Part shown: positions 7,762 through 17,064 of the stretch, piece after piece | Layout: every line of letters begins with the position of its first letter | Numbering within the stretch: the first letter of the stretch is position 1 | From: Pseudomonas sp. URMO17WK12:I11 | Lineage (GTDB): Bacteria; Pseudomonadota; Gammaproteobacteria; Pseudomonadales; Pseudomonadaceae | Length of the DNA: 64,000 nt | Direction: 5' to 3' | NCBI RefSeq assembly: GCF_007677725.1 | Contig: NZ_VEDF01000005.1 | Span: 1-64,000 of the forward strand | Translations under genes and position numbers: made by a program | The notes under the pieces: model-generated | What the model was told of the DNA's origin: nothing | Databases searched by the model: none | What the model saw: only the letters and a program-made list of their open reading frames with translations

Positions 7762-10608
7762 ATGGCGCAGCAGTATCAACCGGGGCAACGCTGGATCAGT
7801 GACAGCGAAGCGGAGCTTGGCCTTGGGACAATCCTGGCCCAGGATGGCCGCCTGCTGACCGTGCTCTATCCCGCCACTGGCGATACCCGCCAGTATTCCC
7901 TGCGCAATGCGCCGTTGACCCGCGTGCGCTTCTCGCCGGGCGACCAGATCACCCATTTCGAGGGCTGGAAGCTGACCGTGCGTGAAGTCGAGGACATCGA
8001 CGGGCTGATGGTGTACCACGGCCTGGATGCTCAGAACCAGCCACGCACCCTGCCGGAAACCCAGCTGTCGAACTTCATCCAGTTCCGCCTGGCCAGCGAT
8101 CGCCTGTTCGCCGGGCAGATCGACCCGCTGTCGTGGTTCAGCCTGCGCTACAACACCCTGCACCACACCAGCAAGCAGATGCAGTCGGCACTGTGGGGGT
8201 TGGGCGGCTGCCGCGCGCAACCGATCGCACACCAGCTGCACATCGCCCGTGAAGTGGCCGACCGCAGCGCCCCACGTGTTCTGCTGGCCGACGAAGTGGG
8301 CCTGGGCAAGACCATCGAAGCCGGCCTGGTGATTCACCGCCAGCTGCTCTCTGGCCGCGCCAGCCGCGTGCTGATCCTGGTGCCGGAGAACCTGCAGCAC
8401 CAGTGGCTGGTGGAAATGCGCCGGCGCTTCAACCTGCAAGTAGCCTTGTTCGACGCCGAGCGGTTCATCGAGAGCGATGCCAGCAACCCGTTCGAGGATG
8501 CGCAACTGGCACTGGTGGCGCTGGAGTGGCTGGTCGAGGACGAAAAGGCCCAGGACGCGCTGTTCGCTGCCGGTTGGGACCTGCTGGTGGTCGACGAAGC
8601 GCACCACCTGGTATGGCATGAAGACCAAGTCAGCGCCGAATACGCCCTGGTCGAGCAATTGGCCGAAGTGATTCCTGGCGTGCTGCTGCTAACCGCTACC
8701 CCTGAGCAGCTTGGCCAGGACAGCCACTTCGCGCGCCTGCGTCTGCTCGACCCTAACCGCTTCCATGACCTGGCCGCTTTCCGCGCCGAGAGCGAAAACT
8801 ATCGCCCGGTGGCCGAAGCGGTGCAGGAGCTGCTCGATCAAGGTCGCCTGTCGCCCGAGGCCCACGCGACCATCGAAGGGTTCCTCGGCGCCGAAGGCGA
8901 AGCCCTGCTGGCAGCGGTCAGCGATGGCGACACCCAGGCCAGCGCGCGTCTGATTCGTGAGCTGCTCGATCGCCATGGCACCGGCCGTGTGCTGTTCCGC
9001 AATACCCGGGCGGCGGTGCAAGGCTTCCCCGAGCGTCAACTGCACCCGTACCCGCTGGCCAACCCGGAGCAATACCAGGCGCTGCCCGCTGGCGAACGCG
9101 CCGAACTGTATCCGGAAGTCGCCTTCCAGGCCCTGGGCGAGACGGCCGATGAGCAACGTTGGTGGCGCTTCGATCCACGTGTCGACTGGCTGATCGACAC
9201 CCTGAAAATGCTCAAACGCACCAAAGTGCTGGTGATCTGCGCCCATGCCGAAACTGCCATGGACCTGGAAGACGCCCTGCGCGTGCGCTCGGGCATTCCG
9301 GCCAGCGTATTCCACGAGGGCATGAGCATCCTTGAGCGCGATCGGGCAGCCGCCTACTTCGCCGATGAAGAGTTCGGCGCGCAAGTGCTGATCTGCTCCG
9401 AGATCGGCAGCGAGGGCCGTAACTTCCAGTTCGCCCACCATCTGGTGATGTTCGATCTGCCGGCGCACCCCGACCTGCTCGAACAGCGAATCGGTCGTCT
9501 TGACCGTATCGGTCAGCAGCACATCATCGAGCTGCACGTGCCCTATCTGCAGGACAGCCCGCAAGAACGCCTGTTCCAGTGGTACCACGAAGGCCTCAAT
9601 GCCTTCCTCAATACCTGCCCGACCGGCAACGCCCTGCAGCATCAGTTCGGTTCGCGCTTGCTGGCGCAGCTCGCAGGCGGTGAGGCCAAGGCCTGGACTG
9701 CCTTGGTCAGCGAAGCCCGCGCACAGCGAGAGCGCCTGGAGGCCGAGCTGCACAGCGGTCGCGACCGCCTGCTCGAACTCAACTCCGGCGGCGCCGGTGA
9801 AGGCCAGGCCCTGGTCGAGGCGATTCTTGAGCAAGACGATCAGTTCGCCCTGCCGATCTATATGGAAACCCTGTTCGACGCGTTCGGCATCGACAGCGAG
9901 GACCATTCGGAGAACGCCCTGATCCTCAAGCCAAGCGAGAAGATGCTCGATGCCAGCTTCCCGCTGGGCGATGATGAGGGCGTGACCATCACCTACGATC
10001 GCGCCCAGGCACTGTCGCGCGAAGACATGCAGTTCCTGACCTGGGAGCATCCCATGGTGCAAGGCGGCATGGACCTGGTGCTGTCCGGTTCCATGGGCAA
10101 CACCGCGGTCGCGCTGATCAAGAACAAGGCGCTCAAGCCTGGCACGGTACTGCTCGAACTGCTGTTCGTCAGCGAGGTAGTAGCCCCGCGCAGCCTGCAG
10201 CTGGGTCGCTACCTGCCCCCGGCAGCGTTGCGCTGCCTGCTCGATGCCAATGGCAACGACCTGGCCTCGCGCGTGGCCTTCGAGACCCTCAACGATCAGC
10301 TTGAAAGCGTACCGCGCGCCAGCGCCAACAAGTTCATCCAGGCCCAGCGCGACGTGCTCGCCCAGCGCATCAGCGGCGGCGAAGCGAAGATCATGCCGAC
10401 CCATGTCGAACGTGTCGCCGAAGCCCAGCGGCGCCTGGCAGCGGAGGCTGACGAGGAGTTGGCGCGCCTCACCGCGCTCAAGGCCGTCAACCCAAGCGTG
10501 CGTGACAGCGAGATCGACGCCCTGCGCAAGCAGCGCGAGCAGGGTCTGGCCATGTTGGACAAGGCCGCCCTGCGGCTCGAAGCCATCCGCGTGCTGGTAG
10601 CCGGCTAG
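7762..10608 (+). CDS. rapA: RNA polymerase-associated ATPase RapA (HepA)
   Basis: A 948-residue Swi2/Snf2-type protein that recycles RNA polymerase from stalled or post-termination complexes. It has N-terminal Tudor-like domains (about 1-110), helicase motif I DEVGLGKT with Lys183, motif II DEAHH starting at Asp278, the second RecA lobe ([23 protein letters not shown] at about 545-595) and the Rap-specific C-terminal regions. Length matches E. coli RapA (968). It is monocistronic, with a terminator 24 bp after the stop. Confidence 0.95.
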   Translation: MAQQYQPGQRWISDSEAELGLGTILAQDGRLLTVLYPATGDTRQYSLRNAPLTRVRFSPGDQITHFEGWKLTVREVEDIDGLMVYHGLDAQNQPRTLPETQLSNFIQFRLASDRLFAGQIDPLSWFSLRYNTLHHTSKQMQSALWGLGGCRAQPIAHQLHIAREVADRSAPRVLLADEVGLGKTIEAGLVIHRQLLSGRASRVLILVPENLQHQWLVEMRRRFNLQVALFDAERFIESDASNPFEDAQLALVALEWLVEDEKAQDALFAAGWDLLVVDEAHHLVWHEDQVSAEYALVEQLAEVIPGVLLLTATPEQLGQDSHFARLRLLDPNRFHDLAAFRAESENYRPVAEAVQELLDQGRLSPEAHATIEGFLGAEGEALLAAVSDGDTQASARLIRELLDRHGTGRVLFRNTRAAVQGFPERQLHPYPLANPEQYQALPAGERAELYPEVAFQALGETADEQRWWRFDPRVDWLIDTLKMLKRTKVLVICAHAETAMDLEDALRVRSGIPASVFHEGMSILERDRAAAYFADEEFGAQVLICSEIGSEGRNFQFAHHLVMFDLPAHPDLLEQRIGRLDRIGQQHIIELHVPYLQDSPQERLFQWYHEGLNAFLNTCPTGNALQHQFGSRLLAQLAGGEAKAWTALVSEARAQRERLEAELHSGRDRLLELNSGGAGEGQALVEAILEQDDQFALPIYMETLFDAFGIDSEDHSENALILKPSEKMLDASFPLGDDEGVTITYDRAQALSREDMQFLTWEHPMVQGGMDLVLSGSMGNTAVALIKNKALKPGTVLLELLFVSEVVAPRSLQLGRYLPPAALRCLLDANGNDLASRVAFETLNDQLESVPRASANKFIQAQRDVLAQRISGGEAKIMPTHVERVAEAQRRLAAEADEELARLTALKAVNPSVRDSEIDALRKQREQGLAMLDKAALRLEAIRVLVAG

Positions 10609-10631
10609 CACTGGATTCGCTGGCCCCTGAA

Positions 10632-10665
10632 CCCCGCGCATCCTTGCAAGGTGCGCGGGGTTTTT
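10632..10665 (+). terminator. Terminator of rapA
   Basis: A stem CCCCGCGCA/TGCGCGGGG closing over a TCCTTGCAAGG loop region is followed by five T residues, 24 bp after the rapA stop codon. Confidence 0.85.
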
Positions 10666-10682
10666 CGTTATGCGAAGCCGCT

Positions 10683-10701
10683 ATTTGGTCCATAACCAAA
10701 T
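10683..10701. repeat. Inverted repeat upstream of the MHYT-GGDEF-EAL gene
   Basis: Perfect 7-bp arms ATTTGGT/ACCAAAT separated by CCATA, 117 bp before the start of the cyclic-di-GMP gene. No T-run follows, so an operator is more likely than a terminator. No known consensus was recognised. Confidence 0.35.
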
Positions 10702-10817
10702 CATTGAAGTCAAAGTGCCATTATTGAGGAAGCTTTCGACGCGTCTTTCTATACTGCCTCGGGACCGTCCACGCGGTTGACGACGACGATCTGGCGAACT
10801 CGAACAAAGGGCATGCT

Positions 10818-13082
10818 ATGGAATGGCTGGGGTTGCAACTGTTCGCCGGACTGCCGGCACACGGGCAGATCGTCATGGACTGCCGCCACGAGCCGTTATT
10901 GATCGTGATCGCCTTTGCCGTGGCCAGCGCGGCGTGCTTTGCCACCCTCGACATGGCCGAGCGCCAATCCCACAGCCGCCACGCCGCCGCCCAGCGCCAA
11001 TGGCGCCTACTGGGCGCCTGCTGCCTGGCCGGCGGCATCTGGGCCATGCATTTCATCAGCATGCTGGCCTTACAGGCGCCGCTGGAAATGCACTACGACG
11101 CCACCCTCACTGGCCTGTCCTTGCTGATCGCACTGGCTGCGGCGTGGCTGGCCATGACCAGCCTCGATCGCAGCGACATGCGCGCGCATCATTATGTGCA
11201 AAGCGCGGTGCTGATCGGCGTGGGTATCATCCTCATGCATTTCGTCGGCATGGCGGCGATGCAGACCGGCGCGCAGCAGTACTACCAGACCAGCCTGCTG
11301 CTGGCCAGCGCGGCCATCGCGGTGATCACCAGCCTGGGTGCCCTGTTGCTGGCGCGCTTTTTTCGCAACGGCAGCGGCGTCGTGCATCAAGCGATGAAGT
11401 ATGGCGCCAGCCTATTGATGGCCAGCGGCATCGTCGCTACCCATTTCACCGGCATGGCTGCCATGACCCTGGTCATACCTGCCGACACCGCACTTACCCT
11501 GCCTTCTGCTGACAACAGCCTGCAACTGAGCCTGACGGTGGCCTTCATCACCTTGCTCATCAGCGGCAGCAGCATCAGTGCTGCGCTGGCCGACAAAAAG
11601 CTGCAGAGCAAGGAAGAAGACCTGCGTCGCTACGGCGTCCTGCTCAGCCAACTGGATCAAGCCCGCGCCTCGTTGCAGCAAGCTGCCCATTACGATGCCT
11701 TGACCAACCTGGTCAATCGCCGCGGCTTCAACCAGCTGTTCGCCGAGCGTCTGGCCGAGCAGGATGCCAATCACAGTCGTCTGGCGGTGATGTTCCTCGA
11801 CATCGACCACTTCAAACGGATCAACGACAGCCTTGGGCATGACGCAGGCGATGAACTGCTCAAGGCGATCGCCGAGCACATCAGCGCCGCGACGCGTAGC
11901 CAGGACCTGGTGGCGCGCCTGGGGGGCGACGAATTCTGTGTGGTGACCAGCCTCAACAACCGGGACGATGCGCGTCATCTGGCCCAGCGCATCATGCAAC
12001 GGATGAAAGATCCGATCGACCTGGGTGGACGGCGCATGGTCATGACCACCAGCATCGGCATCAGCCTGTATCCCGATGACGGGCTGACAGCAGAAGAGCT
12101 GCTCAAGCACGCCGACCTTGCCCTTTACCAGTCCAAAGGCAACGGGCGCAACAGCCTGCATTTTTTCAACAGCTCGCTGAAAAGCCGGGCCAGCCTGGCC
12201 CTGCAGTTGGAGGAGGAGCTGCGCATCGCTCTGCTCGAGGAGCGCGGTCTGTGCGTGCATTACCAACCGATCTTCGACGCTGCCAGCGGCCAGGTGGCCA
12301 AGCTCGAAGCCCTGGTGCGCTGGCAGCACCCGCTGCATGGCTTGATGGGGCCTGACCGGTTCATCGGCGTCGCCGAAACCAATGGCCTGATCGTCGACCT
12401 CGACTTGTGGGTGCTGCGCCACGCCTGTCAGGATCTGGCTCGCCTGCACCAGCATGGCCATGCCAACCTCAGGGTCACGGTCAATTGCTCGGCGGTGACC
12501 CTGGGCCACGAGTCCCTGCCCAACGAAGTGGCGATGGCGCTGGACCAGGCGGGCCTGGCGCCGAGGTACTTGGAACTGGAAGTCACCGAACATGCATTGA
12601 TGGGCGATATCCAGCACACCGTCAACCTGCTCAAGCGCGTGCGTAGCCAGGGCGTTGGCCTGTCGATCGATGATTTCGGTACTGGCTACTCATCGTTGGC
12701 CTACCTCAAGCGTCTACCCCTGGACGTGCTGAAGATCGACCGCACGTTCCTGCACGATGTGCCCACCAACTCCAAGGACCGGCAGATCGTCCAGGCCATC
12801 ATCGCGATGGCCCACACCCTGCACCTGAAGGTGGTCAGCGAGGGCGTGGAGACGCCCGATCAGCATCACTTTCTGGCCAGTAGCGGCTGCGACTACCTGC
12901 AAGGCTACCTGCTCAGTCGTCCACTGCCGATGGGCGATCTGCGCGCCCTGCTCGAGCGGCTCGACAGCCAAGCCTGGGCGCTTACTCCTCGCTGCGATAA
13001 AGCTCCACCAGGGTCGCCGGATCCTTTTCCAGATAACCCTGGCCACCGTGCAAGCGCATCAACTGCGCAGCCAGGCCACTGA
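10818..13082 (+). CDS. MHYT-GGDEF-EAL cyclic-di-GMP turnover protein
   Basis: A 754-residue inner-membrane protein. The MHYT sensor region (about 1-255) has seven hydrophobic helices with repeats such as MHFISM, MHFVGMAAM and THFTGMAAM, thought to bind copper and sense O2, CO or NO. The diguanylate cyclase domain has an intact GGDEF (about 369-373) and an RxxD inhibitory site five residues before it (RSQD). The phosphodiesterase domain has EAL at about 497-499. Both catalytic signatures look intact. The last ~34 residues (from about ALTPRCD) lie past the normal EAL end and overlap the convergent dehydrogenase gene by 101 bp. Confidence 0.9.
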   Translation: MEWLGLQLFAGLPAHGQIVMDCRHEPLLIVIAFAVASAACFATLDMAERQSHSRHAAAQRQWRLLGACCLAGGIWAMHFISMLALQAPLEMHYDATLTGLSLLIALAAAWLAMTSLDRSDMRAHHYVQSAVLIGVGIILMHFVGMAAMQTGAQQYYQTSLLLASAAIAVITSLGALLLARFFRNGSGVVHQAMKYGASLLMASGIVATHFTGMAAMTLVIPADTALTLPSADNSLQLSLTVAFITLLISGSSISAALADKKLQSKEEDLRRYGVLLSQLDQARASLQQAAHYDALTNLVNRRGFNQLFAERLAEQDANHSRLAVMFLDIDHFKRINDSLGHDAGDELLKAIAEHISAATRSQDLVARLGGDEFCVVTSLNNRDDARHLAQRIMQRMKDPIDLGGRRMVMTTSIGISLYPDDGLTAEELLKHADLALYQSKGNGRNSLHFFNSSLKSRASLALQLEEELRIALLEERGLCVHYQPIFDAASGQVAKLEALVRWQHPLHGLMGPDRFIGVAETNGLIVDLDLWVLRHACQDLARLHQHGHANLRVTVNCSAVTLGHESLPNEVAMALDQAGLAPRYLELEVTEHALMGDIQHTVNLLKRVRSQGVGLSIDDFGTGYSSLAYLKRLPLDVLKIDRTFLHDVPTNSKDRQIVQAIIAMAHTLHLKVVSEGVETPDQHHFLASSGCDYLQGYLLSRPLPMGDLRALLERLDSQAWALTPRCDKAPPGSPDPFPDNPGHRASASTAQPGH

Positions 13083-13869
13083 CGGGCGTTGCGGCGCCGT
13101 GTTCGCGAGACAGCTTGACCGCACCGTCCAAGTCCTTGAGCAACGTGCGCACGTGCCATCTGACCGGTTCGAACTGGCGCTTGGCCATCTGCGGTGCAAG
13201 GATCTGCAGCGGCTTGGAGTCGGCGAAACCACCGGCCAGGGCGTCGGCCAGCAGGCTGGCGTCCACCCCTGAGCGCTCGGCCAATGCCACCACTTCGGCG
13301 ATGACCAGGGCATTGCAGGCCACGATCATCTGGTTGCACGTCTTGGTCACCTGCCCTGCCCCTACCCCGCCCATGTGCGTAACCCGCTGGCCGAGCACCT
13401 GCAGCACTGGGCGAGCACGCTGCAGATCAGCGGCTTCGCCGCCCACCATGATGGCCAGGCTACCGGCTTGCGCGCCCGCGACGCCGCCGGAGACCGGCGC
13501 ATCCAGCCACGCCATGCCGCACCGGGCTGCCAGTTCCGCAGCCATTTCCCGGGTGGCGGTAGCTTCCAGGCTCGAGCAATCGATCAGCAGTTGGCCGCTG
13601 CGCCCGCCTTGTGCGATGCCCTGCGCGCCGAACACCACCTCACGCACGACGGCGGTATCGGCCAGGCACAGCACTACCATGTCGCTGCTGCGGCACAGCT
13701 CGGCCGGATTGCTGGCCAGGCGCGCACCGGCCGCGAGCAACGACGCGCATTTGTCCGGGCTGCGGTTCCATACCGTCAGGGGATAGCCAGCGGCCAACAG
13801 GCGCTGACACATCGGCAGGCCCATCAGGCCAATTCCGGCAAACCCCAGCGAAGGCAATGCTTTACTCAT
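12982..13869 (-). CDS. NAD-binding 3-hydroxyisobutyrate dehydrogenase-family oxidoreductase
   Basis: A 295-residue beta-hydroxyacid dehydrogenase. The Rossmann dinucleotide motif is GIGLMG at 12-17. The substrate-binding segment DAPVSGG is at 123-129. The catalytic Lys is 176 (GAGQVTKTCNQ). The start at 13869 has GGAG 6 bases upstream. Members act on 3-hydroxyisobutyrate, tartronate semialdehyde or succinic semialdehyde; no neighbouring valine or glyoxylate gene identifies which. It is convergent with, and overlaps, the cyclic-di-GMP gene. Confidence 0.85.
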   Translation of the reverse strand: MSKALPSLGFAGIGLMGLPMCQRLLAAGYPLTVWNRSPDKCASLLAAGARLASNPAELCRSSDMVVLCLADTAVVREVVFGAQGIAQGGRSGQLLIDCSSLEATATREMAAELAARCGMAWLDAPVSGGVAGAQAGSLAIMVGGEAADLQRARPVLQVLGQRVTHMGGVGAGQVTKTCNQMIVACNALVIAEVVALAERSGVDASLLADALAGGFADSKPLQILAPQMAKRQFEPVRWHVRTLLKDLDGAVKLSREHGAATPVSGLAAQLMRLHGGQGYLEKDPATLVELYRSEE

Positions 13870-14063
13870 GAGCAACTCCAGGCAGCAAATCGAAGAACCC
13901 GCACCAGCGGGTGTGCAGGTGCCAATCCAGCGTAAAAACCTTAGAACTCGTAAGGGAAACCCCTATCGCATGGCCGGAGAGTCCGTTGCTACAGTCGCGC
14001 TATACCCGTACTGGCCATGTGGCATAACCCTCACGATCACATCTAGAAGGCAAACGGCGCACT

Positions 14064-16247
14064 ATGACCTCTGCGAACAATTCTGCCAATGCGGCCCATG
14101 AGTCTTCAGCCTTGCCAGCCGCGCCGAGCAGCAGCGATCCGCGGTCGCCCGCCAGCGTCTCGCGCCCGCTCCCCCAGCAGTACCTGTACTTCACCGAACA
14201 GGACATCCAGAGCATTCTCGACAACCTCGACGGCCTGCGTGATCTGGTATTTCCCAGCACCCTGCACGCCGAAGACGAAGACGCCTTGCGCCTGGAGCAG
14301 CAGTTTCCATCGGTGTGCCTGATCGGCCTGGGTCGCTGCGGTTCGAATATCGCCCTGGACGTGGCGGAGCTGGTGTACAACGCGCGCACGTTTTTCCTCA
14401 ATGAGTTCAACAATGAAGACCGTCCCAGGGGCGAGCCCGACTACAGCCCTGCGCGGTGGATACGGCAAAACCTGCGGCTGGTGCAGAACAAAGGCGCCAA
14501 ACCGGTCTTTCTGGTCGAGCCGCTGGTCATGCTCGGCGACCTCGACAAGGACATTGCCGGGCGCATTCGTTTTTCGCGCAAGGGTGAGCGCGGCGGCTTT
14601 CTGCGCGACTACAGCAAGATGAAGATCATGGACCTGTCCGAGGTCCACGCTGGCGGTGCCGGCAACGCGCCGATTCTGGGCCAGTACTTGGCCAGGATCA
14701 TCCTCAACCGCGAAACCCAGCGCTTCTCCAGCGCCGAGTGGAAGCTGGTGCATTCCTACCTGATCGACTCCTGCGGCATCAAGGCCAACCAGTCGCGCTT
14801 GTACTTCTACATTTTCAGCGCCGGCGGCGGCACGGGCTCAGGCATGGCCTCGGAGTTCGGCCTGGCCCAGCAGTACGCCTACATGAACAAGACCTTCGAC
14901 ACCAAACCCGTCGAAGACAACGACGGCAAGAGCGGCCACTCGTTCGTGTTCGAACCGATCTTCACCAGCGGCATTTGCGTGCTTCCCAATGCGTCTGACA
15001 ACCGCAGTGAAATGTCCGAAGCCTTGCACATCAATGCCGGGCGGCTGCTGTGCAAGTACCTGAGCGAGGAGTGGGATTTTTCATACAACTTCGCCAATGA
15101 GGACAGCGGCGAGGCCAGCGTGATGGGGCGCATCCGCCCGTGGAACGCGATGATGCTGATTTCCAACGACATCATGCGCTATGCCGAGCAGAGCGACGAT
15201 GGCACGATTCACAACATCGACGTCAATGCCATGGAGAAACACGCCAACCAGTATATCTCCCAGCAGATCTTCAACATCCTGACCGCCCAGGCGGTGACCA
15301 CCGACTACGACCAGAATTATTTCCGCCGTGCCGGCATCGACATCGGCGAAACCATCCGCCTGGATGCCAACGACCTGTTCATGAGCCTCGCCGGGCCTGT
15401 AGCGATCGCCTATGCCGAGTCGGTCGTGCCCGAAGCACCGACGCTGAGTTCCGACAAGTTCAAGGTCTTCGAACGCGACACACCGCGCATGGACATCGAC
15501 GACCTGTTTCTGCGCTCGATCGACCTGCCGCATTTCAACAAGCAGACCCAGGCCATCGAAGGCATCAGCCTGCTGCCGATCGAGTCGCAACGCTACCGCG
15601 CAGCCCTGGAGCAGTATCAGGCTTCTGGCTTCGACGCCGCTGCCTTGCACGACCTGCATTTCTTCAAAAACTGCTCGTCGGTGGTGTCGATCGTCTCGCT
15701 GCCCAAGGACTACAAGCTCTCTTACATGGACCTGAACCGGCTCAAGACCCACCTCAACAGCCTGTTTCCCAACACCACGCTCAAGCGCTATGCCCTGGTG
15801 ATCGGGGCCTCGGCCAACCTGTCGCTGACCACCCTGATCGCCAAGAGTCCATGCCTGTCGGACGATTTCCTGACCTTGATCGTAGCCTTCATCAAGCGCT
15901 GCTTCGCCAGGCCGCCGTACCGCTTCGACGACACCCTGGACAATGCCATGCTCGACTTCATCACCAGCGAGCACTTCCAGGAGGAACGCATTGATCAGCT
16001 GCTCAATGAGTTCGAAAACCCGGCGAAAATTCTTGATACCAACTGGTATGCGATCAAGCCCATGTACGAAAAAAAGTACCGTGAGCTGATCAGTGACAAA
16101 GGCCGTTTCGTCTCGATCAACGATATCCGCCTGTCGAGCGAGTGCGTGAAGAAGGCCATCAAGTACCTGCGCGAGATCTTTCGTCACCGCATCGGCAAGA
16201 CCCGGGTCATTTCCCTGAACAACCACACAGGACGGATCGACTACTAG
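14064..16247 (+). CDS. FtsZ/tubulin-superfamily GTPase-like protein, 727 residues
   Basis: A large cytoplasmic protein carrying every main nucleotide-binding element of FtsZ/tubulin. These are a Gly-rich T1 loop (LIGLGRCGSN, 87-95), a T3-like GAGNAP segment (198-203), the tubulin signature GGGTGSG (254-260), an LISND element (365-369) matching FtsZ VIPND, and a T7-like IRLDANDL (431-438) in which Asp434 and Asp437 align with the catalytic Asp pair of FtsZ; its Asn is replaced by Arg432. About 80 N-terminal residues are extra, the first 36 of low complexity, and a ~270-residue C-terminal region has no family I recognise. It is longer than FtsZ (~390) and stands alone. It may belong to the Pfam Tubulin_2 group. 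Function unknown. Confidence 0.8.
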   Translation: MTSANNSANAAHESSALPAAPSSSDPRSPASVSRPLPQQYLYFTEQDIQSILDNLDGLRDLVFPSTLHAEDEDALRLEQQFPSVCLIGLGRCGSNIALDVAELVYNARTFFLNEFNNEDRPRGEPDYSPARWIRQNLRLVQNKGAKPVFLVEPLVMLGDLDKDIAGRIRFSRKGERGGFLRDYSKMKIMDLSEVHAGGAGNAPILGQYLARIILNRETQRFSSAEWKLVHSYLIDSCGIKANQSRLYFYIFSAGGGTGSGMASEFGLAQQYAYMNKTFDTKPVEDNDGKSGHSFVFEPIFTSGICVLPNASDNRSEMSEALHINAGRLLCKYLSEEWDFSYNFANEDSGEASVMGRIRPWNAMMLISNDIMRYAEQSDDGTIHNIDVNAMEKHANQYISQQIFNILTAQAVTTDYDQNYFRRAGIDIGETIRLDANDLFMSLAGPVAIAYAESVVPEAPTLSSDKFKVFERDTPRMDIDDLFLRSIDLPHFNKQTQAIEGISLLPIESQRYRAALEQYQASGFDAAALHDLHFFKNCSSVVSIVSLPKDYKLSYMDLNRLKTHLNSLFPNTTLKRYALVIGASANLSLTTLIAKSPCLSDDFLTLIVAFIKRCFARPPYRFDDTLDNAMLDFITSEHFQEERIDQLLNEFENPAKILDTNWYAIKPMYEKKYRELISDKGRFVSINDIRLSSECVKKAIKYLREIFRHRIGKTRVISLNNHTGRIDY

Positions 16248-16331
16248 GCGACCTGGCGAGCGGTAATTACGCTGTGCGTAAACTGTTACCGCCCCGCCGA
16301 ATCGCCAAGCGACTGTTACCAACTTCCACCT

Positions 16332-16356
16332 TACGTGCGCGTCAACGCGCACGCTT
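16332..16356. terminator. Possible terminator hairpin between convergent genes
   Basis: A perfect 7-bp stem GTGCGCG/CGCGCAC with a TCAA loop lies between the FtsZ-like gene and the convergent DUF2288 gene. Only GCTTT follows, so it is a weak intrinsic terminator at best. Confidence 0.35.
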
Positions 16357-16398
16357 TAGGTGCGCTTGTGCATTTGCGTGCACTGAAACGGATCTCGC

Positions 16399-16704
16399 TT
16401 ACCCACGGGCTTTGGTTTGGATGACGATGAACGGCGAAACCACCACCGCCCATATCTCTGGATCGCGGCTTTGCAGATCGCTCGCCTGCTCGGCAGTCAC
16501 CGGCCCGACAGTGCCATCGTTGCGCCATTTGGCAACCATCTCGCTGCGATTTTCCGCCATTGCAGCAGCGACTTCGATCAGGTCGAGAGAGGGCTCGACC
16601 CAAATCAGGTCACCCTTGGCCCAGAAACGCTCCAAAGCTTTCCACTCGATGATCGCCGTCTCGCCGAGCAATTTGGCATAGAGGGTGCTTGTTTGATCAG
16701 TCAT
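16399..16704 (-). CDS. DUF2288 family protein
   Basis: A 101-residue cytoplasmic protein whose sequence (MTDQTSTLYAKLLGETAIIEW, ending VVVSPFIVIQ) fits the DUF2288 family, known mainly from gammaproteobacteria and cyanobacteria. No catalytic motif is evident. It is convergent with the FtsZ-like gene with 151 bp between. The function of the family is unknown. Confidence 0.75.
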   Translation of the reverse strand: MTDQTSTLYAKLLGETAIIEWKALERFWAKGDLIWVEPSLDLIEVAAAMAENRSEMVAKWRNDGTVGPVTAEQASDLQSRDPEIWAVVVSPFIVIQTKARG

Positions 16705-16900
16705 GGGTCTTTACCCGCACAAATAGCCAATGAAAAAAGGTCGGCATTTTTGCAGAAAAACCCGGTTTCAAATATGTAATTTGGTCGATTGACCCCGAAC
16801 TTGTGGGGTGGGGCCGTAGATGCAGGCAAAGTGATGGCGCTTTTCTGTATCTTTCTGTCGACCATGCGACAACCCGCGATCTAGGCACTTTTTGCCGGCT

Positions 16901-16929
16901 TTTCAAGCGCGCAGACAGCGCTCTACACT
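16901..16929 (+). promoter_or_regulatory. Putative livK promoter
   Basis: TTTCAA (16901-16906), a 17-bp spacer and TACACT (16924-16929) form a reasonable sigma-70 promoter about 130 bp before the livK start. Confidence 0.5.
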
Positions 16930-16941
16930 GTACCGGTACAG
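16928..16941. promoter_or_regulatory. Palindrome at the expected livK transcription start
   Basis: A perfect 14-bp palindrome CTGTACC-GGTACAG overlaps the -10 end and expected +1. Its position suits an operator. I do not recognise the cognate regulator. Confidence 0.4.
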
Positions 16942-17064
16942 TTCCGGGACATGTTCCGGGGGAAGGTGGGCATGCAGCGTGGCGTGACCATGCCGCAAAT
17001 CCCGCCCGGTCTGTAGCCCTGGCCGCCAGGACTATAAGAATTACAACAGAATGAGTGGAGCACT

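Larger units (their letters stand above)
16705..17064. other. 360-bp intergenic region with the livK promoter
   Basis: No credible coding frame. The DUF2288 promoter side is AT-rich (16705-16800). The right part holds a livK promoter, a perfect palindrome and short direct repeats of GTTCCGGG just after it. The remaining leader to livK is about 125 nt. Confidence 0.6.

Noticed and set aside
8689..10641. A 650-codon open frame on the minus strand opposite rapA
   Set aside because: RapA has complete helicase motifs; the antisense frame lacks a ribosome site and crosses the rapA terminator.
16262..16324. Two copies of ACTGTTACC about 35 bp apart downstream of the FtsZ-like gene
   Set aside because: Too short to be called a repeat element or attachment site; no tRNA or integrase nearby.
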